DNA from: Alentia gelatinosa
Taxonomy: Eukaryota; Annelida; Polychaeta; Phyllodocida; Polynoidae
Reading direction: 5' to 3'
NCBI GenBank assembly: GCA_950022655.1
Contig: OX465580.1
Location: 123,177,016-123,241,015 of the forward strand
DNA: 64,000 nucleotides
Positions 12,744 to 22,475 of the stretch are shown here, piece by piece. The notes under the pieces are model-generated. The model made no database searches and was not told the origin of the DNA. It saw only the letters and a list, made by a program, of their open reading frames with translations. Both the position numbers and the translations under genes were made by a program. How positions within the stretch are numbered: position 1 is the first letter of the stretch; the number at the start of each line of letters is the position of its first letter.

Positions 12744-13117
12744 AACGACCTGACTTTTCTCAGATTTTTCGATGACTTACGGTAAATCCAATGGGACAGG
12801 TCAATCTCAAAGTCAGACTCAATACCAAGAAAAAAGTCAGCAATTTTTCATTTCGCCCCCCCACTTTCAAAATGTTCTGACGCCCCTGCCATAATGTCCC
12901 CCGCCCCCCATAGTGGCATTTCGCACTGCTGACCGATTATGCGATACATTCAGTGCAATAATCGTCGGGTGGAAATAAAAATGGTCAATAATCTTTCTCT
13001 CTTGCCTTATGCTATATAGCACCACCAACCGACTTATGCACCCAACACCGACCGATCTTTGTACAGCGTGAAAACTATCGGGGATTTTTCCAGTCAGCAG
13101 GTGGAAACGCCGCATAA

Positions 13118-13761
13118 GCTGGCCTCTTCCCTCTACAGAATTTCTCTTTAAGTGTGTCATGCTTAACCCAAAGGGGGCGCCACAACAAACATACTAGTAT
13201 ATTCAACTCAGTCGCTAGAGGCAGTGTTGGGGCTCCTCACAAATATGGACACCTCTCGACTTAGCTTTTTGGATCATTCTCTGAATTATCAACTCGTTAT
13301 TGTAGATACCAAATACTCTAGGTTTAATGAAAACTGAGGGAAATGAGAATAAAACATCTCTTTAGTTCGGCCAAATATCTACATTTTTGTGGAAAATAAA
13401 CTTCTTAGACTAACCTTTCCATTGCATACCTATGCTAATTGGTTGCTAAATTGGTTAGTCTATAAGGATTTAGAGTCGAAAAGCTGACACATACTCGTTG
13501 CCGGAAGACCCTGCAACCGGTTAAGAGGAAATCCTGATGACGGGCCGTGTATGTATTTGTAGAAGAACAACGTATTGTAAACTTGAATATATATATTTAT
13601 AAGTGCTGTATTTCAAAATCAATATAAGGTATTTTGATTTTATAAATACAAGTTGGTTTGAAGAGGTCTATGTATAGCTAGGGAGGTAATTGGCATATTG
13701 CTAAAAGCACCTCCTCCCCCACCCACATACACTATACGGGCCCTTTAAAAGTAAAAGGCAA
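13118..13761. other. no feature recognised
   Basis: No gene supported. A GGGGGCGCCACAACA segment near 13,170 looks like the rim of a decayed mobile element. Confidence 0.4.
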
Positions 13762-14605
13762 CACTGTAAAAAATTTCAGTAAAATATACAGGATACTACC
13801 GTAAACATGGACGGTATATTACCGTAATCGTATCTCCAGTTTCATACCGTATATTTGGTATCAGAAAACGGTATTGTACATAATATGTATTCAGCACGGT
13901 AAACCATCCAATCTACAGTCAGTCTACAGTATGAAACAGTAAATAGGGATACATTAGATCCACTTAGAATAATTCTAGCATCAGCAAAAAATCTAAGTAG
14001 TGAAGAAAATCCAGAAGTTAACTTCATGAAAATGTGTAATATATATTCATTTATCTTCTATAAAGTGTCTGCCATTTAAAACATATTAGTTCTCAAGTTT
14101 AAATGACATTATTGCATTCAAAGTATGAAACACCACTTTCATGGGACATTTCTAAAATATAAGTAGAACTGACTTTATCCTACCATATAAAATGGAACCT
14201 TGTCTAGATTCTAACCACTACTCTTATTATATAGTCTGCACTGACAACATCAGACTTTAAAAAACTTAGGTGTTGAAATAACACTGATCAGAATGATTGC
14301 AATGATCAATTATATTGATAAGCCAATTACTACTATAATAAGATACTAGACAAATCTTACATAAAACGGTTCTAGAGACCCATGGTAAGAAGATTCATGG
14401 AGTATGCTTATTAATGGGCCATTTGTATAATATATCTATTGTGTTTGCAATTTTACGGGTTACAACCGTAGTTAAAATACGGTGTATTTCAGTTAGGAAA
14501 TACGGACAGAAAAATATTACGGTCACCCGTAAAATTTACGGTATTTCTCTGGCACCCCAGTTGCCTGGGAAAAACCGTAAAATTCATGGGAAACTTTTTA
14601 CAGTG
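13762..14605. mobile_element. CACTA-like non-autonomous DNA transposon
   Basis: The left end starts CACTGTAAAAAATTTCAGTA at 13,762; the right end is CTTTTTACAGTG at 14,594-14,605. Subterminal regions on both sides hold many short CCGTAAA/TTTACGG motifs in both orientations, as in CACTA (EnSpm) elements, where the transposase binds repeated subterminal sites. AA lies just outside both ends and may be a 2-bp target duplication. No transposase frame exists in 844 bp. Confidence 0.7.
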
Positions 14606-15161
14606 AATGAGAGGACAATCCTAACAAGGGAAATGCAGATGCGCGTGTGCCTGGTAGGACTGCAAGATAGCAATTGGGCAGTGCACTCGAGTGAGATTTC
14701 AAGGTGACCATCAATGCATGATGCCCTGTCAGGGCGCCCTATATATTTGTGTCTATATAATTGTACTCTATATTATTGTAATTATTTGAGTTAAGGTTAT
14801 ACGTGAAGCTTACTGTTGACAATGTATGATCAAAAAATGATACCAAAGGTAACAATTTGAATTATGTCCAATAAAGAAAGATCTATATGTGGTGGGCCGG
14901 GGTACCGGCAGGTAATGCAAGTGAATATAAATCATAGATGTGATGATTCAACCCATTAGAAAGCCTGAAATTTCCATGATGGTTGACCTTTCTGGACACA
15001 TTTAGGCATATTAATGAGATCATATTTTTCCTTGTAATTTGTATAAGAAATCTCTAATAGTCCACGCGTTATACAAATGATAAGGTCATGACACCATCAG
15101 AAAATTGCCCAAATGTCTGTGTGGCGGTAAATAAGTTAAAGATGGCAGCCCTGATGTTAAC

Positions 15162-15244
<83 letters not shown>

Positions 15245-15828
15245 TTAACGTGTGTACGTATAATTGGTATATAGATAATCTTTATTTCAATTGTGTGCGG
15301 TACAGTCAAGACCCATCCGCAATAATGGTTATTGATCCGTGTATAAATGTACATGAAACCCTTCGAGGCAGTAACCGTTGCAATAAAGGCCTATTCCTAA
15401 GAATCAGTATACTTCCCCCCGAATCTTTGGAGCCTCCATCTAGAAGAACACGACAGTCGATTACTACATCGTTACTTCATATATCTGAAATAGTAACAAC
15501 GGTATGTAAAGCATAGAGGACATTCTCTGACATATGGAGGCATTGTACAGATGTTTTTTCTATACAAAAACATTCCGCAACAAACCTCAAGCACATGATC
15601 AGGATGGGGAAGAGGCGGGGGATACGTATGGGAAAGGATTTTTTCATCACATTGTACAGATGTATTTCGATCAATTCGGCTTTTCATATTTCTAAAGTAG
15701 CTAATTTTCGTTGTATTGCACTGTTTCATTTCTTGATAGACATAATTTAATCAGATTACCCATGCCCGCTTTGTTGATTTCCTGAATGCGTTTGATACCT
15801 ATAATTAGATAAAAAAAAAAAGAAGACA
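14606..15828. other. no gene recognised; contains a TA microsatellite
   Basis: Apart from the TA run listed separately I see only unique AT-rich DNA. The frame at 15,088-15,516 is open because the TA run encodes Ile-Tyr repeats and is rejected as a gene. Confidence 0.5.
15165..15241. repeat. (TA)n microsatellite
   Basis: 77 nt of uninterrupted alternating TA, about 38 repeats. Length is likely polymorphic and prone to sequencing error. Confidence 0.97.
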
Positions 15829-15935
15829 TAATCACACTCGGCTTTGCCCCGTGAGATTATACGCAACCAAAACTCATGGTATATGTTCAGTATCTATGTC
15901 TCTCGATGCAGTTCCCTGTTAGAGCTTCACCCATG
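15829..15935. repeat. dispersed repeat, copy B
   Basis: This copy pairs with 3,753-3,860, sharing the ACTCGGCTTTGCC core, GTGAGATTA, CATGGTATAT and GATGCAGTTCC. An A-run at 15,811-15,821 lies just upstream. Confidence 0.6.
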
Positions 15936-16308
15936 CTGCAGCCACATGTGCGCTGCTATTCTCAGCAATCTACACTTGAGTAATGTTATTCACTCGCTGA
16001 AATGAATAAAAAGTAAGGAATACTTCATGATTGATCTCTTTCATAAAATGGATAATGAATTAATGGTGGTGTTAGATCTCTAGGTTGTAATACACATATG
16101 ATTGAAATGTTGGGTGGTACTAGTCCACGTGTTAAATGAGTTGTTTTGAGGGTTACTTGTAAGGAAGGTGAAACTCTGGGTGGTGAAGGGCCAGGTGGTG
16201 GTGAAATGAGTTGTACCAGTCCTGTCAGCAATTCCGCTATCATACCTTATACCTTCAAAATGCAACATTGACAATATCATAGGTAATACTATTGTAAAAC
16301 TGGATGAG
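15936..16308. other. no feature recognised
   Basis: No supported gene. Minus-strand frames here are short and proline-rich because of the GGTGG-rich + strand near 16,170-16,205. Confidence 0.4.
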
Positions 16309-16427
16309 TTTTAATCTTGGCCACCGTATGCCACGACTGGAGTTTGGCATAGTGACTTCATGAGGCGAAGCCGAGTGAAGTCCGTATCCAGAACTCCAGT
16401 CGTGGCATGCGGTGGCCAAGATTAAAA
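16309..16427. mobile_element. foldback (palindromic) MITE
   Basis: Arms 16,309-16,344 and 16,392-16,427 are reverse complements over 36 nt with about one mismatch, with a 47-bp centre. Weaker pairing continues outwards to about 16,296 and 16,440. The centre contains a second hairpin, GACTTCA...TGAAGTC, around the TGAGGCGAAGCCGAG core shared with other dispersed repeats in this window. Confidence 0.8.
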
Positions 16428-16845
16428 TGAATCAGGTTTTGATTTTATCCTACCCCGTCTCCTCAATTTTGGAATATTACGTGATAACAACTCTGTATGC
16501 CACTAGTGGCATATAAAACTCTGTATGCCAGTCCGCGTGGCATCATTAGTTTGCAGAAATGCTTTAATCAGTTTAACTATCCACCGAACACCCTAGAGGG
16601 CGTAATGCATTGGGCTGAATGGATGACCAGAAAAGATGATGTACAGGATGAACATTTTGGTCTAATCAACACGAGAACACTTGTCGGAGATACAAAGGTT
16701 TATAATTATTCGTATTACAATTAAACAGTCGATGACTGGTCGATAATAAAATAAGACCAGTTTCTTCATTTGGATATGTGACAAAATTATGTACATTCTT
16801 GCCCTCTGAATTCGGGACTAGTTCTTGTATTGTTGAGATTTTCTT
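16428..16845. other. no feature recognised
   Basis: A short direct repeat AACTCTGTATGCCA (about 16,490 and 16,518) is the only structure. The open frame at 16,497-16,724 (75 codons) shows no motif. Confidence 0.4.
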
Positions 16846-17650
16846 TTATAAAAGACGGGGATGCTGGGGACGGCAGACACGAGAGATCGTCAGCAGAGTG
16901 TCAACAGAGTGGTATGGAGATGAGTGAGGATTGAGTCAATCCCCCTGCTGTTTATACACAGGTGGAGTTCTCGTCAAAATGTTGTTTCTTGTAGAATTTT
17001 GCTGGGAACTGGTTTTCGCAGGTTGTGCCGGTTGATGCTAATTTCCTGCCAATATGATTTTGCTGGTAACTGGTTTTGTAGTCCGTTCACGCACCGCGCC
17101 GCCTTCGGGTTACGGGACGTGAAGGTCTAATAGAGCATGGCCCAGATTGGCAGTAATTCTATTTATAGCATTAGTTTGGCAAGTAGAAATCCGCAATGCT
17201 GTCCAGGTGGAGTTATTCTAGGAACCATTATAACTCTCCAAGCTGATTTATGTCCGGTACATGTCCAGTACAAGCTACTCTAGGACCTATGCTTGAAGAG
17301 TAACACACTGGTTACTGGCAAATCACTCAGGGTAGCTGAGTACCAGCGGAGGCAGGAATTCCTGCCTTAAAATGGCACCCCATAACAGTCTTAGTTTGAG
17401 CCTGTGCGCCCTGGCCCTGGCGATAACAGACTGTACTAGAGTCTACTGGTTTTCGTCACTCTCCCAGCAGATATCTTGCGCTCTACTTCCTGCGGCCGCT
17501 TATATCTCTGCCCCAACCTGCCTGTTTGGGCTCAAATCTGGCCCATACGCCAGTTTAAAAAAACCCCTAAATTCTGAGGGCTTTTGGGGGTATTTTGTGT
17601 TTTACTTGTAAATAGAGATGAACCTATATTTATATGGTAAATAAAATACT
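16846..17650 (+). mobile_element. possible LTR or other promoter-to-polyA fragment
   Basis: A TATAAAA motif (16,847-16,853) is followed 25-30 nt on by a G-rich segment and, 790 bp later, by AATAAA (17,639-17,644). The order TATA box to poly(A) signal over under 1 kb resembles the U3-R part of an LTR, but I cannot define TG..CA ends, a target duplication or a primer-binding site. Two copies of ATTTTGCTGG(G/T)AACTGGTTTT lie 62 bp apart (about 16,996 and 17,058). A 79-codon frame at 17,372-17,611 starts with a hydrophobic stretch; no family recognised. Confidence 0.25.
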
Positions 17651-19516
17651 CTCATTTCTGTTCTTATTAATTACAAACCAGACACAGTCTCTGGGATTAC
17701 TTTCTACAGTGGAATGCACCTCATGTGTTGCAGGGCTTTGTTTTGTCAACAATGCCATGTGCTCATCTGAAGGGGCAGTCTAATCAACTGTGGATTCCCA
17801 TTATAAAATGGATTAAGTATGAAAAAGAAACTACCAGATTGTCTGTGAAGCTCCTTTAGCAATTCGGGGAACCCATATTTCCATACTCATGATATATGAG
17901 TTGTTTGACTTGTATAACTTTTGACAGTTGCCTTGTTTTGAATCCGAAATGTTGGCTGATTCCCCCTGTCCCTAGTGGATACCCTGAGAACCAGTGTATG
18001 ACTTCACTGGGTTGGGGCAGAGATTAAGCCAACGTTAGTGCCGCGAAAGATCTGGGGGGAGAGTGGGTTTTCCTGGCTATGCTGGTTTGTGCCCAGCTCA
18101 CTGTCCCGCAGTGAATGATCTGAAAATATAGTAGACTGAGTAAGTAAGATAGATGTAATAAAAAAACATGGTCCGATAAATTATAAAGCAATTTACAATT
18201 ACTGGTTGATAAAGGTAGAGTGTACTGTATTGGGATATTTATATAAAGCTATACAAACGAAACTTTGAAAGTTTGACAGCCTAGATCGTCAAATTATTTT
18301 AGAACAAACGAAGGAGACATCATATGTGAGAGTTTAAGTATTTACCTCTGTACTTTAATATGATATAATTGTCTCACATGAAAATTGTTTAGTTGTTCTT
18401 GATGTTCTAGACTTTAATGATTTTAATGAATTTATAGTTGCGCCGCCGGAGGTAAGAACAGGCTCAACTGCCATTTAATGAGAGGCAGATTAAAACTCGA
18501 ATGGTCCTGAGTCTCTGCTGAATACAAGTGTTTAATTAACAGCATGGGAGGTGTTCTACCTTGAAGCACCAATTAACGTCCTTCAGAAACACTTAAAACG
18601 CCAAACATATCAAATAGCCCACGGTCTAAAAAAAAGGATGTTTGGCCTAGCCCAAAGGTGATGTCAATCAAGAGGGAATAGTCTAATCCATAGACACAAT
18701 CACAGACTGATAAGAGAACGTAATATATTAAGAACTAGCTACAACAACAGTACATTGATGTTCAAGGAAAAGTAGAGTAAATGATTTATGATGTAAAGTT
18801 GATAAACGTTAAACGATGAACAATTTTGTAAAGAAACTCATTACTACCTTCCATATTTCTACAACCATTGAGAAGGAGTTTTCAAATATGTAAATGGTAT
18901 TTATGTATCATTTATTCATTACGTTCATTTTGTAGCGATTGGCGGCTTAAACCCTTACCAGGCTGAAATGATCACTAGATTGTGTATGACGATGATAAAT
19001 GTTATCCTGTGAATATATCCCATCCACAGGTAGGTTCGGGGTTGGAAGAGCCGGATTGACTGTTTTTTCCTACTTACAATATGTAACAAATACAAAGGAT
19101 TAAATAAACAATAATGTATTCACTTCTTAAGCCTAGTTACAAGCATATCAACGGGAGAGCCGAATCTCAATCCAAGACAAGGAATGTACCATAGCAAGAG
19201 CTAGGTAATACAATGGGGGAACTGGGCACAAACAGCTGAAGGTGAGCAGTCCAGAGTCAACAACTAAGATAGTGAGGATGTTCTCACTCTGTTGAGATCC
19301 CAAGACCTAGCAGCTACCTTGCCTTTTAAGTTCTCGTGACCCAGGTACGGGAAAAAGCTTTTGTGGTCACCGTATGCAAAAGCACCAACCACTTCAGCTT
19401 TTTCGCGTACCATTTGGTGGAGCTCACATAATGGCGAGATTTGTAAACCAAAAATTGTATGTGCTTGTTATAACCATTTATCACTAAACCTTGCTCCGCC
19501 ATTGCACTGCACATAC
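17651..19516. other. no feature recognised
   Basis: AT-rich DNA without supported gene, RNA or repeat on either strand. Confidence 0.5.
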
Positions 19517-19561
19517 GCGATTCTTAATTCGGAGTATTTAAAAAAACGAATTAAGAATCGC
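19517..19561. repeat. perfect 15-bp hairpin
   Basis: GCGATTCTTAATTCG (19,517-19,531) and its exact reverse complement (19,547-19,561) flank a 15-nt A-rich loop. It may be a very short foldback element; no target duplication is clear. Confidence 0.85.
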
Positions 19562-19796
19562 TTAGCTATACCGTAATGTGGGATGATGTGTTAGTTAGAA
19601 AAGAGCAGACCCTATCATTTTGCTGTACTTGGAATGAATAATGTGTTATGGCTCAGTCACACCGGGAAACGGAAGAGTTACGTAAGAAAACGAACTTCTC
19701 GAGCGTGATCCGGTGGCCTCCGTAGGCAAAAGTTGAACTGAAGGAGGCCCCCGATGCAACGCACCGGAAGAGAAACGATCAAGTAACGTACAAACA

Positions 19797-20000
19797 CGGA
19801 AGAGTTGCGGAAGAGTTGCGGAAGACTAACGGACAATTACGGATGTAAAACGGAAGAAGCTGCAAGTCGTACGGAAGGGTAACAGACGCCAACGGACGCC
19901 AACAGAGGAGTAACGTAAAATTGCGGAAGAGTAATGGATATTTACCGAAGAGGAACGTAAGGGTGCGGAAGAGTTGCGGAAAGGAACGGAAGAAAGCGGA
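19797..20000. repeat. degenerate purine-rich tandem repeat at the array edge
   Basis: Many imperfect copies of a 10-12 nt word such as GCGGAAGAGTT or ACGGAAGA run up to the first base of the tRNA array. Related words already appear at 19,665-19,700 after CTCAGTCACACCGGG, which looks like a transposon terminus. The two minus-strand frames across it are products of the repeat. Confidence 0.75.
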
Positions 20001-20026
20001 GGTCCCTCTAACACCAGCTGACATAT

Positions 20027-20098
20027 GGCTTGTTGGTCTAGGGGTATGATTCTCGCTTTGGGTGCGAGAGGTCCCGGGTTCAAATTCCGGACAAGCCC
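20027..20098 (+). tRNA. tRNA-Pro-TGG: tRNA-Pro(TGG), unit 1 slot 1, first gene of the array
   Basis: This type delivers proline, mainly at CCA and CCG codons. The cloverleaf is complete: acceptor GGCTTGT pairs with ACAAGCC without mismatch, anticodon stem CTCGC/GCGAG closes loop TTTGGGT, T stem CCGGG/CCCGG closes TTCAAAT, and the discriminator is C as in animal tRNA-Pro. No intron. Here position 60 is T instead of C, leaving a G-T wobble in the T stem. The natural upstream neighbour (an AGG gene) is missing because the array begins 26 nt upstream. Confidence 0.92.
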
Positions 20099-20374
20099 AT
20101 TAGCTTTTTACTTGTCCATATCCTGCTCACTACTTGATTAACAAGTGTAAGAGAAAGGCATAATATACAGGAGAATCCAAAGCGTTTGTTAAACTCTGAA
20201 AAAAGTGTGTGAAAATCAATAAAGCCTATTTGAAGAAGGATCGGTTATGGCAATAAAGAGGTTCTTCAGGTCATGTGACAAGTGAAACTTTCCTGAATGT
20301 CTTAAGGCATTCTCGCCGTTAAGAGACATACTGCCTTGGAGTATCCTTGCCTGTATAGCTACTGCTACCAAGTA

Positions 20375-20417
20375 ATTGGGGCAGGAGAGGTCCTGGGTTC
20401 CAATGCTGGACAAGCCC
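20375..20417 (+). pseudogene. tRNA-Pro 3'-half relic, unit 1
   Basis: The 43 nt align with positions 30-72 of tRNA-Pro(AGG) without gaps: anticodon loop decayed to ATTGGGGC, then GAGAGGTCCTGGGTTC and CTGGACAAGCCC. The 5' half (acceptor, D arm, A box) is unrecognisable, so no cloverleaf can form. The downstream flank AGTTAGTTTTAT equals that of AGG genes. It is retained in every unit that has the segment. Confidence 0.9.
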
Positions 20418-20506
20418 AGTTAGTTTTATACTTCAGTATATCCAATCGAAGATCATGATGGTCACAACCAAAATTTTGCTGGTGTCTCTATCACCAACTG
20501 ACATAT

Positions 20507-20578
20507 GGCTTGTTGGTCTAGGGGTATGATTCTAGCTTTGGGTGCGAGAGGTCCCGGGTTCAAATCCCGGACAAGCCC
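20507..20578 (+). tRNA. tRNA-Pro-TGG: tRNA-Pro(TGG), unit 1 slot 2
   Basis: Standard body except A28 (TCTAGC), giving an A-G mismatch in the middle of the anticodon stem. Function may be reduced. Confidence 0.75.
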
Positions 20579-21286
20579 ATTAGCTTTTTACTTGTCCATA
20601 TCCAGCTAGCTACTTAATCCATACATGGCCAAAAGGCCTGCAGGCATTATATACCTGGGGGAGGGGAATGCTTACAGGCATTCACAATGAATTCAAGCGT
20701 TTCTCAATATACACAGGAAGATTCAAAGTCTTTATATAATCTATGAAAAATTATGTGTGAAAATCAATGTGGTACATTTGAAGAAATCACTTACGGCAAT
20801 GAATAGACTCTTTAGGTCATGTGAAAAGTATAACCTTTCTTGAATGTCTTAAGGCATTATCGCAATCCAGAGAGATACTGCTCTGAGGAATCCTGCCCCT
20901 GTAGCTACTCACACCAGCAATTTGCTCGCCTAGAAAGGATGAATGTCCTCATCCTGATCATGTGCTGAAATTCTCAGCGGTGATTGAGTTGTGATGTAAT
21001 ATTCATGACTCTTCAACTAGTGGAAATAAGTTTGATACTGGGACTTATGGCAACCATATAGTAAACTAGACTCTGTATGTTCAAGCAAAGAAAGATTTAC
21101 TTCAGAAGAAACTTGAAAAATGCTATGTCTTGATATGAATGCCTTCGTGCAGACTGCAGTTTTATATGATTGCTCGACAAAAACAGGGTTCTAAAGCTGT
21201 CAAATATGTTGGCTTGCAATATAACACCATATCTCAAGAAAACTAGAAGCAGGCGATAGAGTTTCAAGGGGAGCTGTTCTTTGTGA

Positions 21287-21358
21287 GGCTTGTTGGTCTA
21301 GGGGTACGATTCTCGCTTCGGGTGCGAGAGGTCCCGGGTTCAATTCCCGGGCAAGTCC
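21287..21358 (+). tRNA. tRNA-Pro-CGG: tRNA-Pro(CGG), unit 1 slot 3
   Basis: The anticodon CGG reads CCG. Slot 3 genes differ from TGG genes by C33 in the anticodon and T58 in the T loop (TTCAATT). This copy also has C21, G65 and T70. The last two make G-T wobbles in the acceptor stem, so the fold survives. It is the most diverged CGG gene in the window, at the array edge. Confidence 0.85.
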
Positions 21359-21967
21359 AGTATTTTATCCCATACAGACTAGCCATGAAACTCAGAATCT
21401 TCTCAGGATACATTTCAACTGAAAACCTATTTCAATATTCTCTGCAATATATATGCTGAGCTCATATATGCCTGTTTTGCATTGGAATCCATCGTTCTAG
21501 AAGAGCTGCAAATATCACAGCTCACACTTTCTAATATGAGAGAAGATCTGTAGATGTATATAGCTCGATAGCAGCAACTACATATTGTCCAATACTCTAT
21601 TGTTTTGTCTCACAGTGTAAGAGGAAAGCATATCATGGATGGAGGTAAAGGTGATACAAAGTTATTTCCTGTGATATCATGATGGAGTGCTTTAGTGTTG
21701 CATCAGATGATAGTCAAATCTCTAATTAATATGTCAAACTTCCCGAGATGATATACAAACCAATCTGCTGAATTCAGATAACCGAGGCAATATGTTCTTC
21801 CATGTCTCTTTTTTCCACAAATGGGTACATTTGATTCTCTATGCTTCATGTCCTATATCAGAGAAATATCTACATACATACATACACCCAGTCTGTATTC
21901 TTGATACCATAATTGCAGTCATAGCAATATTTGGTGAAATTTCTTAGCCATCGCAGTAGCCAGCACA

Positions 21968-22039
21968 GGCTTGTTGGTCTAGGGGTATGATTCTCGCTTA
22001 GGGTGCGAGAGGTCCCGGGTTCAAATCCCGGACAAGCCC
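21968..22039 (+). tRNA. tRNA-Pro-AGG: tRNA-Pro(AGG), unit 1 slot 4
   Basis: The anticodon AGG, with A34 expected to be edited to inosine in animals, would read CCU, CCC and CCA. It is identical to the TGG gene except for the anticodon base at position 33. All stems pair perfectly. It is one of only five AGG genes here without any deviation. Confidence 0.95.
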
Positions 22040-22045
22040 AGTTAG

Positions 22046-22049
22046 TTTT
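22046..22049 (+). terminator. pol III terminator of slot 4 genes
   Basis: T4 begins 7 nt after the AGG tRNA, in AGTTAGTTTTATG. Confidence 0.85.
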
Positions 22050-22134
22050 ATGCTCATGTTTATGGAATGGAAAGTATTGACGGCCACAACCAATATTTAC
22101 TGGTCCCTCTAACACCAGCTGACATATGGCTTGT

Positions 22135-22147
22135 TGGTCTAGGGGTA
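22135..22147 (+). promoter_or_regulatory. A box of a representative tRNA gene (unit 2 slot 1)
   Basis: TGGTCTAGGGGTA fits the pol III type 2 A-box consensus TRGYNNARNNG. It is the same in nearly all 84 genes. Confidence 0.9.
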
Positions 22148-22177
22148 TGATTCTCGCTTTGGGTGCGAGAGGTCCCG

Positions 22178-22188
22178 GGTTCAAATCC
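22178..22188 (+). promoter_or_regulatory. B box of a representative tRNA gene (unit 2 slot 1)
   Basis: GGTTCAAATCC fits the B-box consensus GGTTCRANNCC, bound by TFIIIC. Slot 3 genes have GGTTCAATTCC, also a match. Confidence 0.9.
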
Positions 22189-22205
22189 CGGACAAGCCCA
22201 TTAGC

Positions 22206-22210
22206 TTTTT
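22206..22210 (+). terminator. pol III terminator of slot 1 (and slot 2) genes
   Basis: T5 begins 7 nt after the tRNA end. The same ATTAGCTTTTTA follows every slot 1 and slot 2 gene except where noted. Confidence 0.9.
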
Positions 22211-22475
22211 ACTTGTCCATATCCTGCTCACTACTTGATTAACAAGTGTAAGAGAAAAGCATAATATACAGGAGAATCCAAAGCGTTTGTTAAACTCTGA
22301 AAAAAGTGTGTGAAAATCAATAAAGCCTATTTGAAGAAGGATCGGTTATGGCAATAAAGAGGTTCTTCAGGTCATGTGACAAGTGAAACTTTCCTGAATG
22401 TCTTAAGGCATTCTCGCCATTAAGAGACATACTGCCTTGGAGTATTCTTGCCTGTATAGCTACTGCTACCAAGTA

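Larger units (their letters stand above)
10678..12888. mobile_element. non-autonomous DNA transposon carrying a minisatellite
   Basis: The left end CAGTGGCGTCAGAA (10,678-10,691) and right end TTCTGACGCCCCTG (12,875-12,888) are inverted repeats with one mismatch. CCATAA directly precedes the left end (10,672-10,677) and directly follows the right end (12,889-12,894), a 6-bp target duplication. G-runs lie just inside the left end and C-runs just inside the right end. There is no transposase; the interior is the 63-bp minisatellite plus a SINE. The CAG..CTG ends recall hAT elements, but those make 8-bp duplications, so the family is left open. Confidence 0.75.
10651..13117. mobile_element. outer inverted-repeat element (about 250 bp before insertion)
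   Basis: TTATGCGGCGTTTCCACCAG at 10,651-10,670 is matched as reverse complement at 13,098-13,117, with one mismatch. Removing the inner element (10,678-12,888) and its target duplication leaves roughly 250 bp, the size of a MITE. No convincing target duplication is visible outside the ends, so the superfamily is open. Confidence 0.65.
22128..22199 (+). tRNA. tRNA-Pro-TGG: tRNA-Pro(TGG), unit 2 slot 1
   Basis: Consensus body, all stems paired. It is used as the reference gene for the A box, B box and terminator entries. It starts 88 nt after the AGG gene. Confidence 0.97.
21998..22475 (+). repeat. intra-unit duplicate block alpha (AGG tRNA 3' half - spacer - TGG tRNA - spacer), unit 1/2 example
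   Basis: This block aligns with block beta (22,476-23,035). The shared order is tRNA 3' half, AGTTAGTTTTAT, a CACAACCAA(A/T)ATTT segment, CACCA(G/A)CTGACATAT, tRNA-Pro(TGG), CATTAGCTTTTTACTTGTCC, GTGTGAAAATCAAT, AGGTCATGTGA, and TGAATGTCTTAAGGCATT. Divergence is much higher than between units, so this duplication came before the array spread. Confidence 0.85.

Noticed and set aside
15088..15516. 142-codon frame with a long Ile-Tyr repeat
   Set aside because: It is made by the (TA)n microsatellite. The opposite strand gives the same pattern.
19779..20083. Minus-strand frames of 81 and 85 codons rich in Ser, Phe and Arg
   Set aside because: They are products of the purine-rich degenerate repeat, one of them continuing antisense into the first tRNA.
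21870..22184. Minus-strand frame of 104 codons repeated in almost every unit (63-120 codons in variants)
   Set aside because: It runs antisense through the AGG and TGG tRNA genes. Its conservation is that of the tRNAs, and small indels in the spacer change its end freely.
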